A stretch of 64,000 nt of DNA from Populus alba (lineage: Eukaryota > Streptophyta > Magnoliopsida > Malpighiales > Salicaceae), in NCBI RefSeq assembly GCF_005239225.2, contig NC_133301.1:2671001-2735000 (forward strand). Reading direction: 5' to 3'. Under the pieces are notes generated by a model. The model did not search any database. It was not told the DNA's origin and saw only the letters and a program-made list of their open reading frames with translations. A program made the position numbers and the translations under genes. Positions within the stretch are counted from its first letter, which is position 1; the number at the start of each line of letters is the position of its first letter. Shown one piece after another: positions 60,670 through 64,000 of the stretch.

Positions 60670-61400
60670 TTCAATATTTTTACGCGTGTTTGATATTATG
60701 GTAATTTTTATGATTGTGATTTGAAAAAAATTATTTTATAAAAAATACTTTTAATTGAGATTAGTTTGATATTTATACATATTTTGTTTAAAATGTGGAT
60801 TGAAATTAAGATTGAATAAAAAATAGTTTAATGTATTTTGGTAAGAATGTCTTTTCAAATTGAGGTTATAAAATAACTTGAAATATATATGTGTGTTTGT
60901 GTGTGATAGCTTTTAATTTAAATATTATAAATCTAACTATTATTATTACATCATAAAATAAATAATACTTTATATAAAATATTTTTTTATTATTTCTTTA
61001 AACTATATACAATTCCATCACGTACGAAATCTATCCAACAAGGACTGCAGTTTTCATGGTTTCCTGAGCATGCAACAACATCAAGTAAAATATCATCAGG
61101 AATAAAATTAGGATTGTGATCAAATTCTGCAAATGGTACGTCATCATATGATCTTTTTCTAATTTATGTAATGTTATTGAATAATGATAAATACTAATTT
61201 TTTTTTAATAAAATACAATTAAAAATAAAAATAAAAACTTATATGTTTTTTATTAGGTCAGACCTGGTCTAATACATTTAGGTTTGGGCTGGACCGAAAC
61301 AGTGGAGTCATTCTGCACTGTTCACGTAAACAGTGATGAGTGAATTAATTCACTCTCCACTGTCAAGACCGCAGGAGAAGAGGAGGAGCAGCTTGAAGCT
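60670..61400. repeat. Unclassified repeat block
   Basis: Starts with a 'cgtgtttgatattatggtaa' end like the MITE family. 61020-61180 has 'aaggactgcagttttcatgg' and 'tcctgagcatgcaacaacatc', and 61290-61370 has a foldback around 'cactgttcacgtaaacagtg', a phrase type also found in the LTR block near 42340-42400. Probably a composite of old elements. Confidence 0.4.
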
Positions 61401-62869
61401 ACTTTTGGCAAACATGTGTTTTTAACATAAATTATACTGGTCCTACAAATAGTAAATTAAGTTTCAATATTAACCAAACATGTTTTGTGTAGTTTGCTTT
61501 AAAAATAAAAGTTGCCGTGTACACCCTTTTAATTTTGATATCGAATGAAAAACATGTGTACTTGCGTAAAGGTGTTGCATCTCTCCCACTTTGGAAAATA
61601 GTTTATAATTGGAAATGTCTCCCTGCAGTTGTGTAATTATGAGATGGTAATTTAATTGAAGAAAAACTCGCCCTATATTTTTCTGAGTTGAATACTAATA
61701 TTGTATGTTAATTCATATGAGCGACTGCTATATATAGTATTTGTGTTGGTGTTTCAACTGAGATTGTCAACCTAATTTAGCTTTCCTGGTGCTAGTTTAA
61801 AAAGATATGTGTCGAGATGTACTTATTATGGCTTGCTTAAGCCATTAATTGAGTTTATTCTTTCCAGTGAAAATGTTGATGGAATAAAAAACTCCAACAA
61901 GCAAGTTTCTGGGGGGGAGGGGGGACGCAAATTACATTATGAAATAATGACAAAATCTTTACTATGTGCTGATGGAATATTTCGTTGTTATTTTTTAATT
62001 TTTTAGTGGTGGTGCCCAACATTCTAAAAGAATCTCATTTATGAAATACAAAAATCGTCTTTTTTTAGAAAATTTGACGATAAATACTAATGGATATTGG
62101 ATATGAACAAGAGGTTCAATTGGCAAATGGTGGATTAGAACCTGAATTGATAAAAAAGAAAAAAGAAAAAAAAAGCTTAATTTATACTAGGATGGAAAGT
62201 GTAAGTGAAGCTTTGTGTTAGGGTCAAGGGAACAAAAATAGATTAAACAAAGAAAACAAAAAAATAATAATAATAATTGAGAATACCAAACAAAAAAAAA
62301 ACCTTGAAAAATTGATTAGAAAACCAAAAAAAAAGAAGGTTTGGTTTGGTTTTAACTAAAACTGATAGAAATAAATTGAACCAGGTCCTTAAAAATAAAT
62401 AAAAAGATGTTGCTTATAATATGGTTTCATAAGAATAAATATAAAAGATGTCCTATGTTTTAAAAGCTTTTTTTTCATAATAACAATACACTCATCTTCT
62501 TTTTCTATCCCAAACCAAAACCTTAAGATTTGCATCCAATTGTTAAAACATGAAAGTTCATATTGTTCCTAGTGTAAAAAATAGAACAGTTCTAGTGTTT
62601 TGGATAGGTTTTACTTGCAACAAAATTTTATGATTAAATTTATATATGTTGTTTGAATAAATTTATATCTTCTTCTATTTTTTTTTTCCATTTTTGTGAT
62701 TATATTTATATATGTTATTGAGAACTTGCAATTATGAACTATTTTATGAATTTTGATTTTTTGTTATCTTATTTTATAAAATCAACTAGATTTGGCTATA
62801 AAAACCTCAACCCATAAAAGTCCTAAAAAAAACCCATTAAAAACCACTAGATTTTGCCCTTTTTTCTTT
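61401..62869. other. Intergenic, AT-rich
   Basis: No gene seen. A G-run pair (seven G, A, then G-rich to 61924) at 61911-61924 stands out in otherwise AT-rich DNA. 62215-62400 has 'ggtttggttttaac' and 'aattgaaccagg' words, perhaps an outer fragment of the element ending at 63080. Confidence 0.4.
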
Positions 62870-62933
62870 TTAAAAAATCAAACCAAATTAAATCAAAATG
62901 GGTCAGGTGGAACTAGTTTTTGTTTAGGTCATG

Positions 62934-63022
<89 letters not shown>

Positions 63023-63080
63023 ATTAGTTTTTTTTTTTTTTTATCAAAAACCAAACTAAATCGAAAATTATCACACCTAA
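62870..63080. repeat. Element with tcacacctaa end, copy 3, with compound microsatellite
   Basis: Right end 'aattatcacacctaa' and the adjacent 'aaaaaccaaactaaat' match the element at 6338-6660. Its middle is occupied by a compound microsatellite (TC)n(AC)n(TA)n at 62933-63019. The long plus-strand frame across this stretch is produced by the microsatellite. Confidence 0.55.
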
Positions 63081-63089
63081 TTGATGTTC

Positions 63090-63492
63090 ACATATTATCA
63101 AGCAAAACACGTCGACACGTCACCGCACGGACCGCTTTTTTCAAATCCCTCGGTGATTCCGTCGGTATTTTTTTACTATGCACCTGTCACGTCGCACATA
63201 CGGATCTGGCATTCAAATCCGTCGGTGATTCTGTAGGAAAAATCACCCGCCAAACCCCCGCCTCAGGTACCCGCCCTTTTTTCATTAATTCTGAACTTTT
63301 CGTCCGTAAGTTGGTAATTTCGATCGAAAAATACCGACAGAAATATTCCATCGAGGATTCCGTTGGTATTTAGCGAATTTCTGGTAGTGAGCATTTTCGT
63401 AGGTGATTTCATTGGTAAATTATTTACTGACGAAATATGTGTCTTACGCTGATAGAAAAATTCTGTTGGTAAAATTGTTAAATCTTGTAGTG
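63090..63492. mobile_element. CACTA-type right terminus, second element
   Basis: Ends cttgtagtg at 63484-63492. Its last ~95 bases share order with the 50390-50478 end: 'gtgatttc.ttggt', 'gaaatatgtgtcttac', 'ggtaaaa.t.ttaaat'. Subterminal words ccgtcggt, ccgacag and gatttcattggtaaat recur. No left end or transposase is present in the window. Confidence 0.7.
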
Positions 63493-63599
63493 GTTCACCC
63501 TCCCCGGGTTCTCTTCAACCTATTAGCAAATTTTCTAAGTATAAAGGCTCACCCTCCTTATGTTCTACTCCGCCCCTTAGGGATTTTCTAAGTATAAGC
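63492..63599 (+). repeat. 54-bp tandem duplication
   Basis: Units 63492-63545 and 63546-63599 both begin gg(t/c)tcaccctcc and end ttttctaagtataa. The first starts exactly at the CACTA terminus. Confidence 0.7.
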
Positions 63600-64000
63600 A
63601 TCGATGGAGATTCATTCCCACTTTCCCTAAAAATACACTTAGTTGAGTATTAGAGAGTCCCCAAACCAATCAAAGAGGATCTTTTGTAGGTACCGGTCAC
63701 CGGTCATCTTGGTTTACCAAACACCAACCATCTTAGTTAAAGAGAATAGATCAAATTATTTGAACTAAGAGATTAACCAATTATCCAACTCATAAACTTT
63801 GTTCTTAAGCTATTTGGATTCTTTAGAATATCATTAATAATCATCATATTAGAAATTTATCTAAGATTTTAATTAGAATTCTCATGAAATACAACGTTAA
63901 AAATATTAAGAAAATATAAGGAAGAATATCAAATTATTTGCATGATGAATTTAAATAAAATATTTAATAAAGCTCCTAAATAAACAAATCGATCTCTCCA
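63600..64000. other. Unrecognised sequence, possibly LTR
   Basis: Phrases 'gagtattagagagtcccc' and 'ggatcttttgtaggtacc' resemble U5/leader regions of large plant LTR elements, but no border or coding domain is visible before the window ends. Confidence 0.3.

Noticed and set aside
62792..63373. 193-aa frame.
   Set aside because: Spans (TC)n(AC)n(TA)n and two transposon ends; the HT/YI repeats come from the microsatellite.

Overview
This window is plant nuclear DNA, most likely from a Populus-type tree (Salicaceae). It is very AT-rich. Genes are split by short GT-AG introns and separated by many kilobases of decayed transposons and AT-rich dispersed repeats of the kind common in poplar. The genus is an inference from repeat style and gene content; that it is plant nuclear DNA is clear from the sequence.

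Layout: (1) 1-3185 is a nuclear insertion of plastid DNA (NUPT) assembled from at least three pieces that are not adjacent in a plastid genome: trnL-UAG plus the 5' part of ccsA, the psbD upstream region with its blue-light-responsive promoter plus the 5' part of psbD, and an antisense piece of rpoA. All protein genes in it are broken. (2) 3190-11370 holds no gene; it carries short inverted-repeat elements and microsatellites. (3) 11660-18714 is an apparently intact 24-exon gene for a full-size ABCG/PDR transporter (1454 aa deduced). (4) 20312-22844 (minus strand) is an intact 4-exon PP2C phosphatase gene (380 aa), tail to tail with the transporter gene. (5) 28426-28763 is a small 2-exon gene for a secreted eight-cysteine defensin-like peptide (81 aa), easily missed by ORF scans because the signal peptide is on its own exon. 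(6) 29-56 kb is a transposon-rich desert: a hairpin with 60-bp arms, promoter-like islands with G-boxes, LTR-like blocks, an 81-bp tRNA-like insertion between 16-bp direct repeats, a dead minus-strand Ty3/gypsy element, a CACTA-type end region with a PIF/Harbinger-like element nested in it, and a second inverted copy of the latter. (7) 57138-58995 is an intact 4-exon YUCCA-type flavin monooxygenase gene (417 aa), an auxin biosynthesis enzyme. (8) 59-64 kb returns to repeats, ending with a second CACTA-type terminus abutting a 54-bp tandem duplication.

The four nuclear genes are unrelated in function (export or import of small molecules, phosphatase signalling, secreted peptide, auxin synthesis) and there is no sign of a gene cluster or joint pathway. 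The features most worth a second look are the mosaic plastid insertion, the orphan cysteine-rich peptide gene, the miniature tRNA-like retroelement with perfect target-site duplication, the nested transposons, and a small upstream ORF just before the ABC transporter start.
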